A DNA stretch of 64,000 nucleotides from Thalassobacillus cyri (GTDB lineage Bacteria; Bacillota; Bacilli; Bacillales; Halobacillaceae). Numbering within the stretch: position 1 is the first letter of the stretch; each line of letters opens with the position of its first letter. This document shows, piece after piece, positions 42,387-51,441 of this stretch. Below the pieces are notes generated by a model, which was given only the letters and a program-made list of their open reading frames with translations, was not told the DNA's origin and searched no databases. The position numbers were made by a program, and so were the translations under genes. The DNA is taken from assembly GCF_900107755.1 (NCBI RefSeq), contig NZ_FNQR01000004.1, positions 124,001 to 188,000 on the forward strand, read 5' to 3'.

Positions 42387-43430
42387 ATGATGCCAAAGCT
42401 GCGTATGGGAATCATCGGAGTCGGAGGGATTGCTACACAACGACATATCCCGGCCTATCAATCACTCTCTGATCAAGTAGAAGTAACGGCAATACAGGAC
42501 GTCAACGGGAAACGCGCCAAGCAAGTGGCAGAGCAATTTGATATCCCGCATGTGTTTGAAGACTATGGCATGCTTTTTGAACATGTCGATGCCGTAACTA
42601 TCTGTACTCCAAACAAATTCCACGCCGAAATGTCAATTGCGGCTCTGGAAGCGGGGGTACATGTTATTTGCGAAAAGCCGATGGCGATGTCAACAGAAGA
42701 AGGAAAAGCTATGGTGAAAGCAGCCAAGAAAAACGACCGGCTATTGTCGATTGCTTACCATTATCGCTATACACCGGAAGCTCAGCTGGCCAAGACCCTC
42801 ATCACCAATGGAGAAATCGGGGATCCTTTAGTCACACGTGTGCAGGCGTTACGAAGGCGCAAAGTACCGGGCTGGGGCGTTTTTACAAATAAAGAATTAC
42901 AGGGAGGCGGCAGTCTGATCGACTTTGGCTGTCATCTACTCGACCTGTCGCTTTGGCTGCTTGATGATCCAAAACCTGTGGAAGTGATGGGAAGAACGTA
43001 TGACCGGCTGAGCAAAATCCCGGGCCAGGTCAATGACTGGGGACCGTTCGACCATGAAACCTTCAATGTCGACGATCATGTGACAAGCTACATTACCTTT
43101 GAAAATGGGATGTCGATGCAGTTCGAAACCTCATGGGCTGCCAACATAAAAGAAGATAAGACATCACTCAGTATTTCCGGGGTCGATGGCGGGCTCGATG
43201 TCTATCCCTTCGAGCTCTATCAGGCAAAGTACGGCGCTGTGTGGGACAGCAAAGTTAAACTTCCAAAAGAAGAACTCAGTCCGGGAGTTTTGCAGGCGAA
43301 AAACTTTGTCGATAGCTGTTTAGGCGACGCACAATTAGTTGTCGAACCGGAACAAGCTTTGAAAGTTACCGAATTGATGGAAGCTATTTATTTAAGCAGT
43401 GAAACAGGTTCAAGCATCAAATTAGTTTAA
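42387..43430 (+). CDS. Gfo/Idh/MocA family oxidoreductase 2
   Basis: A 347-residue enzyme with Rossmann motif IGVGGIATQRHIP, CEKPMAMS, an AYHYRYTPEAQ segment and LIDFGCHLLDLSLWLL. It follows the first dehydrogenase by 3 bp with no strong ribosome site, so translation is probably coupled. The two dehydrogenases are clearly different proteins, not a recent duplication. They may work at different steps, for example oxidation of the glycoside and reduction of the released 3-keto sugar. Confidence 0.9.
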   Translation: MMPKLRMGIIGVGGIATQRHIPAYQSLSDQVEVTAIQDVNGKRAKQVAEQFDIPHVFEDYGMLFEHVDAVTICTPNKFHAEMSIAALEAGVHVICEKPMAMSTEEGKAMVKAAKKNDRLLSIAYHYRYTPEAQLAKTLITNGEIGDPLVTRVQALRRRKVPGWGVFTNKELQGGGSLIDFGCHLLDLSLWLLDDPKPVEVMGRTYDRLSKIPGQVNDWGPFDHETFNVDDHVTSYITFENGMSMQFETSWAANIKEDKTSLSISGVDGGLDVYPFELYQAKYGAVWDSKVKLPKEELSPGVLQAKNFVDSCLGDAQLVVEPEQALKVTELMEAIYLSSETGSSIKLV

Positions 43431-43449
43431 AGGATAGGGGAGAAGCGAA

Positions 43450-44418
43450 ATGAAATTAGGTGTGTTTACCGTTTTGTTTTCAGATATGGCGTTTGAAGAT
43501 ATGCTCGATCATGTACAGAATGCTGGATTAAAAGCAGTTGAAATAGGGACTGGCGGTTATCCAGGCAATGCTCACTGTGGTGTCGATGAGTTGCTTGCAA
43601 GCGAAGAGAAACGGGAAGAATACTTGGAGAAAGTGCATGCCCGCGGGTTGACAATCAGCGCCTTTAGCTGCCATGGAAATCCATTGTCACCAGATGAAGA
43701 CTTTGCAAAAGAATCCCATGAGATTTTTGTAAAAACCGTAAAGCTGGCTCAACTTCTCAATGTACCCGTCGTCAATACATTTTCCGGAACACCGGGCGGG
43801 GCAGAAGGGGACAAGACACCTAACTGGCCGGTAACACCATGGCCGGGAGAGTATTCGGATGTACTAGAATGGCAGTGGAAGGAAAAGTTGATTCCCTATT
43901 GGAAAGAACAAGGGAAATTTGCTGAAAATCATGGCGTGAAAATAGGCTTAGAACTGCATGCCGGCTTCCTTGTTCATACGCCGTATACCATGCTTAAGCT
44001 GCGTGAGGAAACATGTGAGGCGGTTGGAGCTAACCTGGACCCTAGTCACCTGTGGTGGCAGGGAATCGATCCAGTCGCAGCGATCAAAATTTTGGGAAGA
44101 GCTGGCGCCATTCACCATTTTCACGCGAAAGATACTTATATCGACCAGGAAAACGTTGACATGTACGGCCTTACGGATATGCAGCCATATGGAGAAGTTC
44201 AGACAAGAGCGTGGAGTTTCCGATCGGTCGGTTATGGACACGGTATCCAGGAATGGTCTAATATTATAAGTGCCCTTCGAACATTTGGTTATGACCATGT
44301 CATCTCCATCGAACATGAGGATCCGATCATGTCGATCAGCGAAGGCTTCAATCAAGCAGTGAAAAATTTGAAAGCAGTCAATATCGAAGAACCCCCGGCA
44401 GATATGTGGTGGGCCTAA
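43450..44418 (+). CDS. Sugar phosphate isomerase/epimerase-family TIM-barrel protein
   Basis: A 322-residue xylose-isomerase-like TIM barrel (AP endonuclease 2 family): KLGVFTVLFSDMAFEDML, GLKAVEIGTGGYPG, GLELHAGF, NLDPSHLWWQGID and IEHEDPIMS carry the metal-binding Glu, Asp and His positions of the fold. Family members act as epimerases, isomerases or as lyases on 3-keto-glycosides. Linkage to ThuA and two Gfo/Idh/MocA enzymes favours the last. GGGGAGAAG precedes the ATG. Confidence 0.88.
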   Translation: MKLGVFTVLFSDMAFEDMLDHVQNAGLKAVEIGTGGYPGNAHCGVDELLASEEKREEYLEKVHARGLTISAFSCHGNPLSPDEDFAKESHEIFVKTVKLAQLLNVPVVNTFSGTPGGAEGDKTPNWPVTPWPGEYSDVLEWQWKEKLIPYWKEQGKFAENHGVKIGLELHAGFLVHTPYTMLKLREETCEAVGANLDPSHLWWQGIDPVAAIKILGRAGAIHHFHAKDTYIDQENVDMYGLTDMQPYGEVQTRAWSFRSVGYGHGIQEWSNIISALRTFGYDHVISIEHEDPIMSISEGFNQAVKNLKAVNIEEPPADMWWA

Positions 44419-44445
44419 GGTTGATGACATGAAGGAGGGATCAAG

Positions 44446-45135
44446 GTGAAAAATACAGGTTTTATGGGCGGACTCTATGCAGTAAGTGAGTGGATCATGC
44501 GATTTTCACTCGTCAATTTACAGTGGGTCATTTTCAACTTGCCAATTGCCCTCCTTCTCATCAGCATGCTCTATATAGAAAATTCTGATCAGCTATTTTA
44601 TTTGACAGTTCCGCTGGTAGTAATGCTGCCACCTTTATTTTTCCCTGCAACAACGGCCATGTTTGCCAAAGCGAGGGAATGGGTGCGTAAGGACGAAGAG
44701 GAAAGGGAACCCCGCAAATATGTGAGCTATTATAAAGAAAACTACCTGACCAGCTTGCTTGCAGGAATTGTGTTTGTCGCGTTGTGGGGCATACTGCTTG
44801 CTGATATTTATTATTTTTCCGGTAGAAATGAAGTGCTGATGAACTTATTTGTTGTGATGGGAATCCTGTTGTTCATTTTTACCTTGAATTTCTTTTCTGT
44901 CAGCGCCCATTATAATATGAAATTACGCGGCCTGTTGCGGCATTCTTTTTTTATAACGGTAGGTAGTCCGCTGTTGTTTCTCGCTGTCTCTATCAGCAGC
45001 GGAGTGGTTTTGTATATCAGTCTCTATATCTTTCCTATCATTATCCCGTTATTTAGTGGAAGCTTGCTTGCGTTCCTTTCTTTCTCTGCATTCTACCGAA
45101 TATATTTAAAAATCATTGCTAAAAAGATTACTTAA
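44446..45135 (+). CDS. yesL: YesL family membrane protein (DUF624)
   Basis: A 229-residue protein with about five membrane segments, starting with GTG after GGAGGG. YesL-type proteins are often found in Bacillus ABC sugar operons; their task is unknown. The run PATTAMFAKAREWVRKDEEE between membrane segments is typical. It closes the operon before a terminator. Confidence 0.83.
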   Translation: MKNTGFMGGLYAVSEWIMRFSLVNLQWVIFNLPIALLLISMLYIENSDQLFYLTVPLVVMLPPLFFPATTAMFAKAREWVRKDEEEREPRKYVSYYKENYLTSLLAGIVFVALWGILLADIYYFSGRNEVLMNLFVVMGILLFIFTLNFFSVSAHYNMKLRGLLRHSFFITVGSPLLFLAVSISSGVVLYISLYIFPIIIPLFSGSLLAFLSFSAFYRIYLKIIAKKIT

Positions 45136-45143
45136 GGAAAAAC

Positions 45144-45177
45144 GCTTGAATCTGAAGACAGGTTTCAAGGTTTTTTT
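45144..45177 (+). terminator. Terminator of the sugar operon
   Basis: CTTGAATCTG pairs with GGTTTCAAG imperfectly, followed by seven T. Confidence 0.7.
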
Positions 45178-45264
45178 AAAACTGAAGGCATAAAACCTTT
45201 CTCAGTAATAGGGCCGTATAATGGAAGACTCGATTTCGAGATATTATAAGAGGGGAAGGGCGTT

Positions 45265-45414
45265 GGGGAACAACTCGCTTTCCGTGGGCGAGTGATGAGC
45301 CTCCTCGAGCTGACGCTCTGTGGGGTCTCGTTTCCCACAGGACTTTGAATTGTCATCCTTGAGAAACACCGCACGAAGAAATGCGTAGCATTTCGAGGAG
45401 TCTCGCCGTTCCCC
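45265..45414 (+). repeat. Bacillaceae-type intergenic palindromic repeat, copy A
   Basis: The run ACTCGCTTTCC, then AGCCTCCTCG, CTGTGGGGTCTCG and GAGTCTCGCCGTTCCC follows the layout of a repeat that is common between genes in Bacillus relatives. Copy A carries an extra segment of about 45 bp relative to copy B. Confidence 0.7.
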
Positions 45415-45586
45415 TCACGTCCTTGCCATAGGAAGTTCTCGAAATCCCACTTGGGGTAAACGCCATGATGGTAGAAAGAAGCCTTAGTTCTATATACCTC
45501 CTTATAATCATGAACATGAAGATTTTAGTTAAACACACTTTTTCCTTTTGAAGGGTTCGTTTATTACTAAACTGGCTGGATGGGCA

Positions 45587-45692
45587 GGGAAACGGCGAGA
45601 CTCTCGCGGGAGAAGGGGCTAGGCGAGATCCCACAGGGCTTTAGCCCGAGGAAGCTTGCCAGGTCCCCCGCAGGAAAGCGAGTCGTTTCCCG
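45587..45692 (-). repeat. Bacillaceae-type intergenic palindromic repeat, copy B
   Basis: On the minus strand it reads GGGAAACGACTCGCTTTCC, CTTCCTCGGGCT, CTGTGGGATCTCG and GAGTCTCGCCGTTTCCC, matching copy A in inverted orientation. The two ends (GGGAAACG and CGTTTCCC) can pair, so it can fold into a long hairpin. Confidence 0.75.
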
Positions 45693-45931
45693 AACCATCC
45701 TATTCCTCTCATGGTTACGGACCCAAATATCTCGATACTGAGTGTTCAGCAAAAGGGAGCTTAACTGTAAAATCAATTCCTACACAACCTTCTTCGCTAT
45801 AAGGGATGATCCTGGAATAATTTAACGTTATTGCTTTTCATTTATCTATTGAATTTTCTGAATTGTTAATATATAGTTGATTATAGCGACTAAGTATATT
45901 CCTCGGAAGGAATAGTTTTTTTATTATTAAC

Positions 45932-45949
45932 ATACCGACCGGTTAGTAT
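45932..45949. promoter_or_regulatory. TetR-type operator of the acyl-CoA cluster
   Basis: ATACCGACCGGTTAGTAT is an imperfect 18-bp palindrome (7 of 9 positions pair) of the form seen for TetR regulators of fatty-acid genes. It lies 82 bp before the first gene, and the cluster encodes a TetR protein. Confidence 0.6.
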
Positions 45950-46002
45950 TAAAGGTTCTGTTAGCAGATATCCGTGAAATGCGGATTTGCTTAATTTAGA
46001 AA

Positions 46003-46016
46003 TGTAAGCGTTATCA
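46003..46016. promoter_or_regulatory. CcpA-type cre site at the acyl-CoA cluster
   Basis: TGTAAGCGTTATCA matches TGWAANCGNTNWCA at every defined position, 15 bp ahead of the first SDR start. This suggests repression by CcpA in the presence of sugar. Confidence 0.8.
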
Positions 46017-46030
46017 TTGAGGGGGGATGG

Positions 46031-46808
46031 ATGACTATCCTTGATCACTTGTTCAGTTTAAAAGGAAAAACAGCGATCATTACGGGAGGAGGACGCGGGC
46101 TAGGCAAGCAAATAACCATGGCTTTCAGAGAGGCTGGTGCCAATGTAGTGATTTGTTCCCGAAAAATGGAGGCCTGTGAGCAAACGGTAAAGGAAATAGC
46201 TGAAAAAGGAGGAAGCGCTCTGGCGCTCACCTGTGATGTAACGAATCGCCGAACAGGTCGAGCGTGTAGTTGAAGAAACGATCGAAGCGTATGGAAAAAT
46301 TGATATTGTTGTCAATAATAGCGGCGCGACCTGGGGGGCGCCTGTCTCTGATATGCCAATGGAAGCCTGGCACAAAGTATTGAACGTCAACGTCACCGGA
46401 ACTTTTTTGATGTCTAAAGCAGCCGGACGCCATATGATCAGGCAAAAATCAGGAAAAATCATTAATATTGCCTCTGTTGCAGGATTGAAAGGGACCGATC
46501 CCCGGTTTATGGATACAATCGGCTATAACACAAGTAAAGGAGCGATTGTTACCTTCACAAAAGACCTGGCGGCAAAATGGGGTCCTGATAATGTTCATGT
46601 CAACGCTATTGCCCCTGGATTTTTTCCTACAAAAATGTCTAAAGGGCTGCTTGATCAAGGGAAGGAGATGGTTCTTGACCGGACGCCGCTCCGCCGTCTT
46701 GGAGGAGAAGAAGATTTGATGGGTGCTGCATTATTCTTAGCTTCAAGAGCATCTGACTATGTAACAGGAGAAATATTATCGGTAGATGGTGGTATGAACG
46801 CAGTTTAG
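46031..46808 (+). pseudogene. Short-chain dehydrogenase/reductase 1, frameshifted
   Basis: From ATG 46031 the frame encodes an SDR start (TGGGRGLGKQ nucleotide loop, then LTCDVTN) but drifts at about 46247 to a stop near 46273. The +1 frame takes over at 46248 with AEQVERVVEETIEAYGKIDIVVNNSG, then INIASVAGL (catalytic Ser region), YNTSKGA (YxxxK), and an ending SVDGGMNAV. Removing one base near 46247 rebuilds a normal protein of about 258 residues. GAGGGGGG lies just before the start. It heads the cluster; the rest of the operon is intact, so a sequencing error or a recent mutation are both possible. Confidence 0.85.
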
Positions 46809-46818
46809 GAGGGGTTGT

Positions 46819-47571
46819 GTGAGGTTTGGAGGGAAAAATGTACTGGTTACCGGAGGTGCCAGCGGAATTGGCCGTGCGGCTGCCATAAAAATGGCACAAG
46901 AAGGAGCCAGGGTTCTGGTTTGTGATCGTGACCAAGAGAAAGGTCAAGCTACCGTTCAAACTATTGAACAAAATGGTGGACTAGCAAGCTTTCAAGAAGT
47001 GGATGTTGCTATCGAAAAAAGTTTCAAGGAAGCCTTCCAATATGCTAAAGGTACGTTCGGTTCCCTGGATGTGTTATTCAATAATGCGGGTGTCGGAGGT
47101 AATGAAAAAAAGCTGCACGAAATAGAGGAGTCAGAATGGGATCAGATTGTTGATATTAACTTAAAAGGAATCTTTTTTGGCCTTAAACATGCAGCGCAAG
47201 TAATGATTGAACAAGAAAAGGGAGCGATTGTCAATACATCCAGTCTGTTAGGTTTCAAAGGGAAAAAGCGGACAGGTCCATACAACGCATCAAAAGGTGG
47301 GGTTATCACATTGACCAAAAATGCAGCGCTCGAATATGGACGATATGGAATACGAGTTAATGCTGTCGCCCCAGGAGTTATTGATACGCCAATTGTAGAT
47401 AATTGGCGGGAAGATGAAAGAAAATGGAAGCTGATTGCCAGTGCCAATGCCCTCGGACGTCTTGGAAAACCAGAGGAAGTCGCAGAAGCTGTCTTGTTTC
47501 TGGCTTCCGACCAGGCTTCTTATATAACTGGAGAAACGTTATTGGTAGATGGTGGAGGATTGACATTTTAA
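46819..47571 (+). CDS. Short-chain dehydrogenase/reductase 2
   Basis: A 250-residue classical SDR with TGGASGIGRAA (cofactor loop), NNAGVG, IVNTSSLLGF (catalytic Ser), YNASKGG (YxxxK) and the final VDGGGLTF. Start is GTG at 46819 after GGAGGGG. Members of this family oxidise or reduce hydroxy-acyl and other alcohol substrates. Position next to an acyl-CoA ligase suggests an acyl intermediate. Confidence 0.88.
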   Translation: MRFGGKNVLVTGGASGIGRAAAIKMAQEGARVLVCDRDQEKGQATVQTIEQNGGLASFQEVDVAIEKSFKEAFQYAKGTFGSLDVLFNNAGVGGNEKKLHEIEESEWDQIVDINLKGIFFGLKHAAQVMIEQEKGAIVNTSSLLGFKGKKRTGPYNASKGGVITLTKNAALEYGRYGIRVNAVAPGVIDTPIVDNWREDERKWKLIASANALGRLGKPEEVAEAVLFLASDQASYITGETLLVDGGGLTF

Positions 47572-47590
47572 TATAGGGAGGAATCACGTA

Positions 47591-49207
47591 ATGGAAAAAG
47601 TGTGGAAAAAGCATTACCCAGAACGTATTCAAAGTGAGGTGGAGATTCCTGACATTCCACTCACCGACTTTTTGGACAAGTCGATCGAGCAATTTCCTGA
47701 CAACCCGGCGATATCTTTTTATGAAAAAGAAATCAGCTATAAGGAGTTAGGGCTCCAGGTGGAAGCTTTTGCATCTTCCCTACAGAACAATGGTGTAGAA
47801 AAAGGGGACAGAGTAGCAATCATGCTGCCGAACTGTCCGCATTATGCTATCAGTTATTATGGAGCATTGCGTGCTGGAGCTGTCGTCACGCAAGTCAATC
47901 CGATGCTGGTCGGCCGTGAACTCGAACACATCTTAACTGATTCAGGTGCCGAAACGATGGTCATTTATGCGCCTTTTGTACCTGTTTTAGAAAAAATCAA
48001 AGCCAACACAAAGCTGAAAAATGTAATTGTCGTAGAGTTTTCTCAAGCATACGAACCGGTCGGAAACGAAATTGAATTCACGACCTTTTTACAGACTGCT
48101 CCTGGACCACCAAAAAGTGTAAAGATTAATCCAAGTGAGGATCTTGCCGTGCTGCAATATACAGGAGGGACGACAGGAAGATCCAAGGGTGCCATGCTGA
48201 CACACAGGAATTTAGTAGCCAACGTGGTGCAAACTCATGAATATTTTAAAGATGAAATCGAACTGGGTAAGGAGCGTTATTTGACGGTAATTCCTTTATT
48301 TCATGTGTTTGGTATGACCGTCTGTATGAACCAGGCGATTCAATCAGGTTCGAAAATCATCATGCTTCCACGATTTGAATTAGAAGAAGTCCTTGAGACG
48401 ATCAAACGGGAGCAGCCGACCTATTTCCCGGGGGTCCCTACGATGTATGTCGCCATCACCAGCCATCCGAAGGCGGAGCAATATGGCATAGACAGCATCC
48501 GAGTGTGTAACAGCGGCAGTGCCCCGATGCCACAGGAGCTGATGAGAAGTTTTGAGGCAAAGACTGGCGGACGTATCTATGAAGGATACGGTCTATCTGA
48601 AACCTCTCCGGTTACGCATTGCAATCCACTATTCGGGGAGAGAAAACCGGGAAGTGTCGGATTCGGAATCCCATCGACTGATTATAAAATCGTAGATGTC
48701 AGCAACGGAATCGATGAAGTCCCTGCAGGTGATACGGGTGAAGTGATTATCCGAGGACCACAGGTAATGAAAGGATACTGGAATATGCCGGAGGAAACAG
48801 AGCTTGCCCTGCGTGATGGATGGCTGTACACCGGCGATATCGCACGTGTGGATGATGAAGGTTATTTATATATCATTGACCGGAAAAAGGATTTGATCAT
48901 CGCAGGGGGTTATAACATTTATCCGCGTGATATTGAAGAAATCCTTTATGAGCATGATGCTATCCAGGAAGCTGTAGCTGTTGGTATCCCGGATGAATAC
49001 CGTGGGGAAACTGTCAAAGTTGTTGTCGTACTTGCTGATGGAAAGTCAGCGACTGAAGAGGAGCTGATTGCTTACTGCCGTGATAACATGGCTGCATACA
49101 AGGTCCCTCGCTCTGTCGAATTCCGTAGTGAGCTGCCCAAAACGAATGTGGGGAAAATTTTACGAAGGACAATCCGAGAAGAAGCGGTCAACAAAGCGAC
49201 TCAGTAG
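47591..49207 (+). CDS. Acyl-CoA synthetase (AMP-dependent, long-chain-type)
   Basis: A 538-residue adenylate-forming ligase: P-loop-like YTGGTTGRSKGAMLTH (about residues 183-198), YEGYGLSETSPVTHCNP, GWLYTGDIARVDDEGYLYIIDRKKDLII and the C-terminal catalytic Lys in PKTNVGKILRR. It activates a fatty or similar carboxylic acid to its CoA thioester with ATP. GGAGGAATCACGT precedes the ATG. It is the likely entry enzyme of the cluster. Confidence 0.92.
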   Translation: MEKVWKKHYPERIQSEVEIPDIPLTDFLDKSIEQFPDNPAISFYEKEISYKELGLQVEAFASSLQNNGVEKGDRVAIMLPNCPHYAISYYGALRAGAVVTQVNPMLVGRELEHILTDSGAETMVIYAPFVPVLEKIKANTKLKNVIVVEFSQAYEPVGNEIEFTTFLQTAPGPPKSVKINPSEDLAVLQYTGGTTGRSKGAMLTHRNLVANVVQTHEYFKDEIELGKERYLTVIPLFHVFGMTVCMNQAIQSGSKIIMLPRFELEEVLETIKREQPTYFPGVPTMYVAITSHPKAEQYGIDSIRVCNSGSAPMPQELMRSFEAKTGGRIYEGYGLSETSPVTHCNPLFGERKPGSVGFGIPSTDYKIVDVSNGIDEVPAGDTGEVIIRGPQVMKGYWNMPEETELALRDGWLYTGDIARVDDEGYLYIIDRKKDLIIAGGYNIYPRDIEEILYEHDAIQEAVAVGIPDEYRGETVKVVVVLADGKSATEEELIAYCRDNMAAYKVPRSVEFRSELPKTNVGKILRRTIREEAVNKATQ

Positions 49208-49252
49208 CAAATTACAAATAGGTTGACGCAGCTAGCTAGGAGGACACCGGAT

Positions 49253-49861
49253 ATGAAAGAGAATCTGTTGCAGACATGCATCCAATTATTTGAGAAAAAA
49301 GGATTTAGCGAGACATCGATCGCTGATATTGTTCATGCTCACGGAGTAACCAAAGGAACGTTCTACTATTATTTCACCAGTAAAGAACAAGTGTTGATGA
49401 CGATTCACAGCAGATATATCGATGGCCTGATTGAACAACAGGAGAAAATCATGGCACAATCGTTCAGTAATATCGAGAAACTGGAGGCCCTCATTGATAT
49501 GCTGATTATGAATATTGTGCCAAAAGGAAGAAGTGCACGTGTTTTCTTTCGCGAATTGCGTCATTTAAGCGACGGTAATTTACGGGAAGTCCGAAAGAAG
49601 CGCGATCGGGTCCGTTACGCTATGGAAGAGGTTATCAAGCAAGGGATTGATTCAGGCGAGTTTCGCGCTGGATTGGAAGCTGACATTGTGACCCTGGGTA
49701 TTCTTGGTGCCTGTAATTGGAGTTATCAATGGTTTCAGCCTGCCGGTCCTAAAACAGATAAGGAAGTTGCAACTATTTATATTGATCTGATGCTTAACGG
49801 AATGAAGGACAGGGAGGAGGAGTATCATGTCGCACCATTGGGAAGTGAAAGTGCGGGCTAA
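49253..49861 (+). CDS. TetR/AcrR family regulator
   Basis: A 202-residue regulator from ATG 49253, 8 bp after AGGAGG; the in-frame TTG at 49223 lies ahead of that site. The N-terminal helix-turn-helix (SETSIADIVHAHGVTKGTFYYYFTSKEQVL) is typical, and the C-terminal domain should bind an acyl-CoA or related effector. The palindrome at 45932 is the likely target. Its end overlaps the thioesterase gene by 35 bp. Confidence 0.9.
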   Translation: MKENLLQTCIQLFEKKGFSETSIADIVHAHGVTKGTFYYYFTSKEQVLMTIHSRYIDGLIEQQEKIMAQSFSNIEKLEALIDMLIMNIVPKGRSARVFFRELRHLSDGNLREVRKKRDRVRYAMEEVIKQGIDSGEFRAGLEADIVTLGILGACNWSYQWFQPAGPKTDKEVATIYIDLMLNGMKDREEEYHVAPLGSESAG

Positions 49862-50243
49862 TGAAACGGATGGACTGGGACATGTAAGTAATATCAGTTA
49901 TTTTATTTACTTAGAAGAGGCGCGGATTGAAGTGTTTCGCGAACTCGGAACGATGCTCTCCATGAATGATTGGCCGTTCATTCTAGCTTCGACGACTTGT
50001 GATTACATCCAGCAAGCCTATTTTGATGAGCGCCTGGATATTGAAACAACGATTTCACGAATTGGTAATACAAGCTTCGAAATGACCCACGATATCTCAA
50101 GTAATCGGGGATTGATTGCCAGAGGGAAAGCGGTAGTGGTACACTTTGATTTTGAAACTCAGCAAACTGAACCATTGAAAGATGAGATAAGAGAAAAGCT
50201 GACAGCCATCAATAAAGGAACAGCTGTCGAGGAACGGAGGTAA
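49827..50243 (+). CDS. Hotdog-fold acyl-CoA thioesterase (4HBT family)
   Basis: A 138-residue hotdog protein with the motif ANETDGLGHVSNISYFIYLEEARIEVF, where a canonical family member has an Asp before the GHVNN-like run, followed by the beta-sheet core. It probably hydrolyses an acyl-CoA. GGAGGAGG precedes the ATG; it begins within the end of the TetR gene. Confidence 0.85.
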   Translation: MSHHWEVKVRANETDGLGHVSNISYFIYLEEARIEVFRELGTMLSMNDWPFILASTTCDYIQQAYFDERLDIETTISRIGNTSFEMTHDISSNRGLIARGKAVVVHFDFETQQTEPLKDEIREKLTAINKGTAVEERR

Positions 50244-50245
50244 TT

Positions 50246-51229
50246 ATGAAAGCAATACAATTCAAAGAATTCGGAGGGCCGGAAGTGCTCGAGCTCATCG
50301 ATATGGAGCTTCCGGAGCCGGGCGAGCATGAAGTATTGATCGAAACAAAAGCGATTGGTGTCAATTATGCAGATACCGCAAGGCGTGAAGGCCAGTATGT
50401 AGTGGAAACGAAACTGCCTTACGTACCAGGTTCAGAAGTAGCAGGCGTCATTGCTAAAGTGGGTTCTGCAGTGCAATTATTCAAGGAAGGCGATCGTGTT
50501 GTCACTTTGGTTGGTGATGAACGTGCGACCGGTTATGCTGAATACACAATAGCGGATGAAAGGGGACTTATTCCGATTCCGGAAGGTGTTGATGAAGCAC
50601 ACGCAGCTGCGATACCATTACAAGGATTGAGTGCCTACCACATTATCAAAACGATGGGCCGGTTAGAAAAAGGAGAAACCATCCTGGTTCATGCTGCAGC
50701 GGGTGGCGTCGGGTTATTCGCCGTTCAGCTTGCGAAAATTTTTGGGGCCGGAAAAGTGATCGGTACAGCAAGCAGTGAAGAGAAACGAGCGTTGGCTAAA
50801 GAGTACGGTGCGGATGAAGTCGTCGACTATACGAAGGAAGGATGGGAGAAAGAAGTGCTCCGGTTGAACGATGGCAAAGGAGTCGATGTTGCGTTGGAAA
50901 TGGCAGGTGGAGATGTCTTTCATAATACACTCGATTGCCTTGCCTCATTTGGACGACTTGTCATTTATGGTGTGGCAAGCGGAGAACAGCCTCACTTTTA
51001 TCCATCCAAATTGATGGCGAAAAATCAATCCGTCGTCGGTTTTTTCCTGCCGCAAATCATGAAAAAGCCAACCTTGTTCCAGGAAAGCCTGAAAGAGATT
51101 TTAGGTTATATTGAAGAAGGAAAAGTCAAACTGGAAATCGGGGGAGTTTTTGCCCTGGAAGAAGCAGCAGAAGTACATCGTAAGCTGCAAGGAAGAGAAA
51201 CGAAGGGTAAATTGATCTTGAAGCCATAA
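50246..51229 (+). CDS. NADPH:quinone oxidoreductase-like MDR protein
   Basis: A 327-residue zinc-free medium-chain dehydrogenase/reductase: GVNYADTARREGQY, PGSEVAGVI, the NADPH loop AAAGGVGLFAVQLAK and a final GKLILKP. No zinc-ligand Cys cluster is seen. It follows the thioesterase by 2 bp with GGAGG ahead. Reduction of a quinone or an enoyl compound is possible. Confidence 0.9.
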   Translation: MKAIQFKEFGGPEVLELIDMELPEPGEHEVLIETKAIGVNYADTARREGQYVVETKLPYVPGSEVAGVIAKVGSAVQLFKEGDRVVTLVGDERATGYAEYTIADERGLIPIPEGVDEAHAAAIPLQGLSAYHIIKTMGRLEKGETILVHAAAGGVGLFAVQLAKIFGAGKVIGTASSEEKRALAKEYGADEVVDYTKEGWEKEVLRLNDGKGVDVALEMAGGDVFHNTLDCLASFGRLVIYGVASGEQPHFYPSKLMAKNQSVVGFFLPQIMKKPTLFQESLKEILGYIEEGKVKLEIGGVFALEEAAEVHRKLQGRETKGKLILKP

Positions 51230-51236
51230 TTTAAAA

Positions 51237-51277
51237 GGCCAGATACTCTATAATTAGAGTGTCTGGCCTCTTTATTT
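51237..51277 (+). terminator. Terminator of the acyl-CoA cluster
   Basis: AGGCCAGATACTCTA and TAGAGTGTCTGGCCT pair with one wobble around a 3-nt loop, followed by a T-rich tail. Confidence 0.85.
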
Positions 51278-51441
51278 GGCGCTGTTAAGCGATAATATCA
51301 ACATGATCCAGGGATTTATTTCCTTTCCCCGTCCCACGCGATGAGGGGGCGTTCGCCCTTAGCACATTAGAATTTCCGGTTTATTTACTATACAAAAGGT
51401 CTTAACTCTTCATTCTAAAGGAAAGGCGAATAACTAGCATT

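Larger units (their letters stand above)
45236..45735. repeat. About 500-bp composite repeat with short inverted ends
   Basis: TCGAGATATT at 45236-45245 and its exact reverse complement at 45726-45735 bound a region that holds two oppositely oriented copies of a GC-rich palindromic repeat and no gene. It fills most of the 895-bp gap before the next cluster. The form resembles a small non-autonomous mobile element, but no target duplication was established. Confidence 0.5.

Noticed and set aside
45236-45735. An insertion sequence
   Set aside because: Inverted ends are present, but there is no transposase frame and no clear target duplication. Only a non-coding repeat can be supported.
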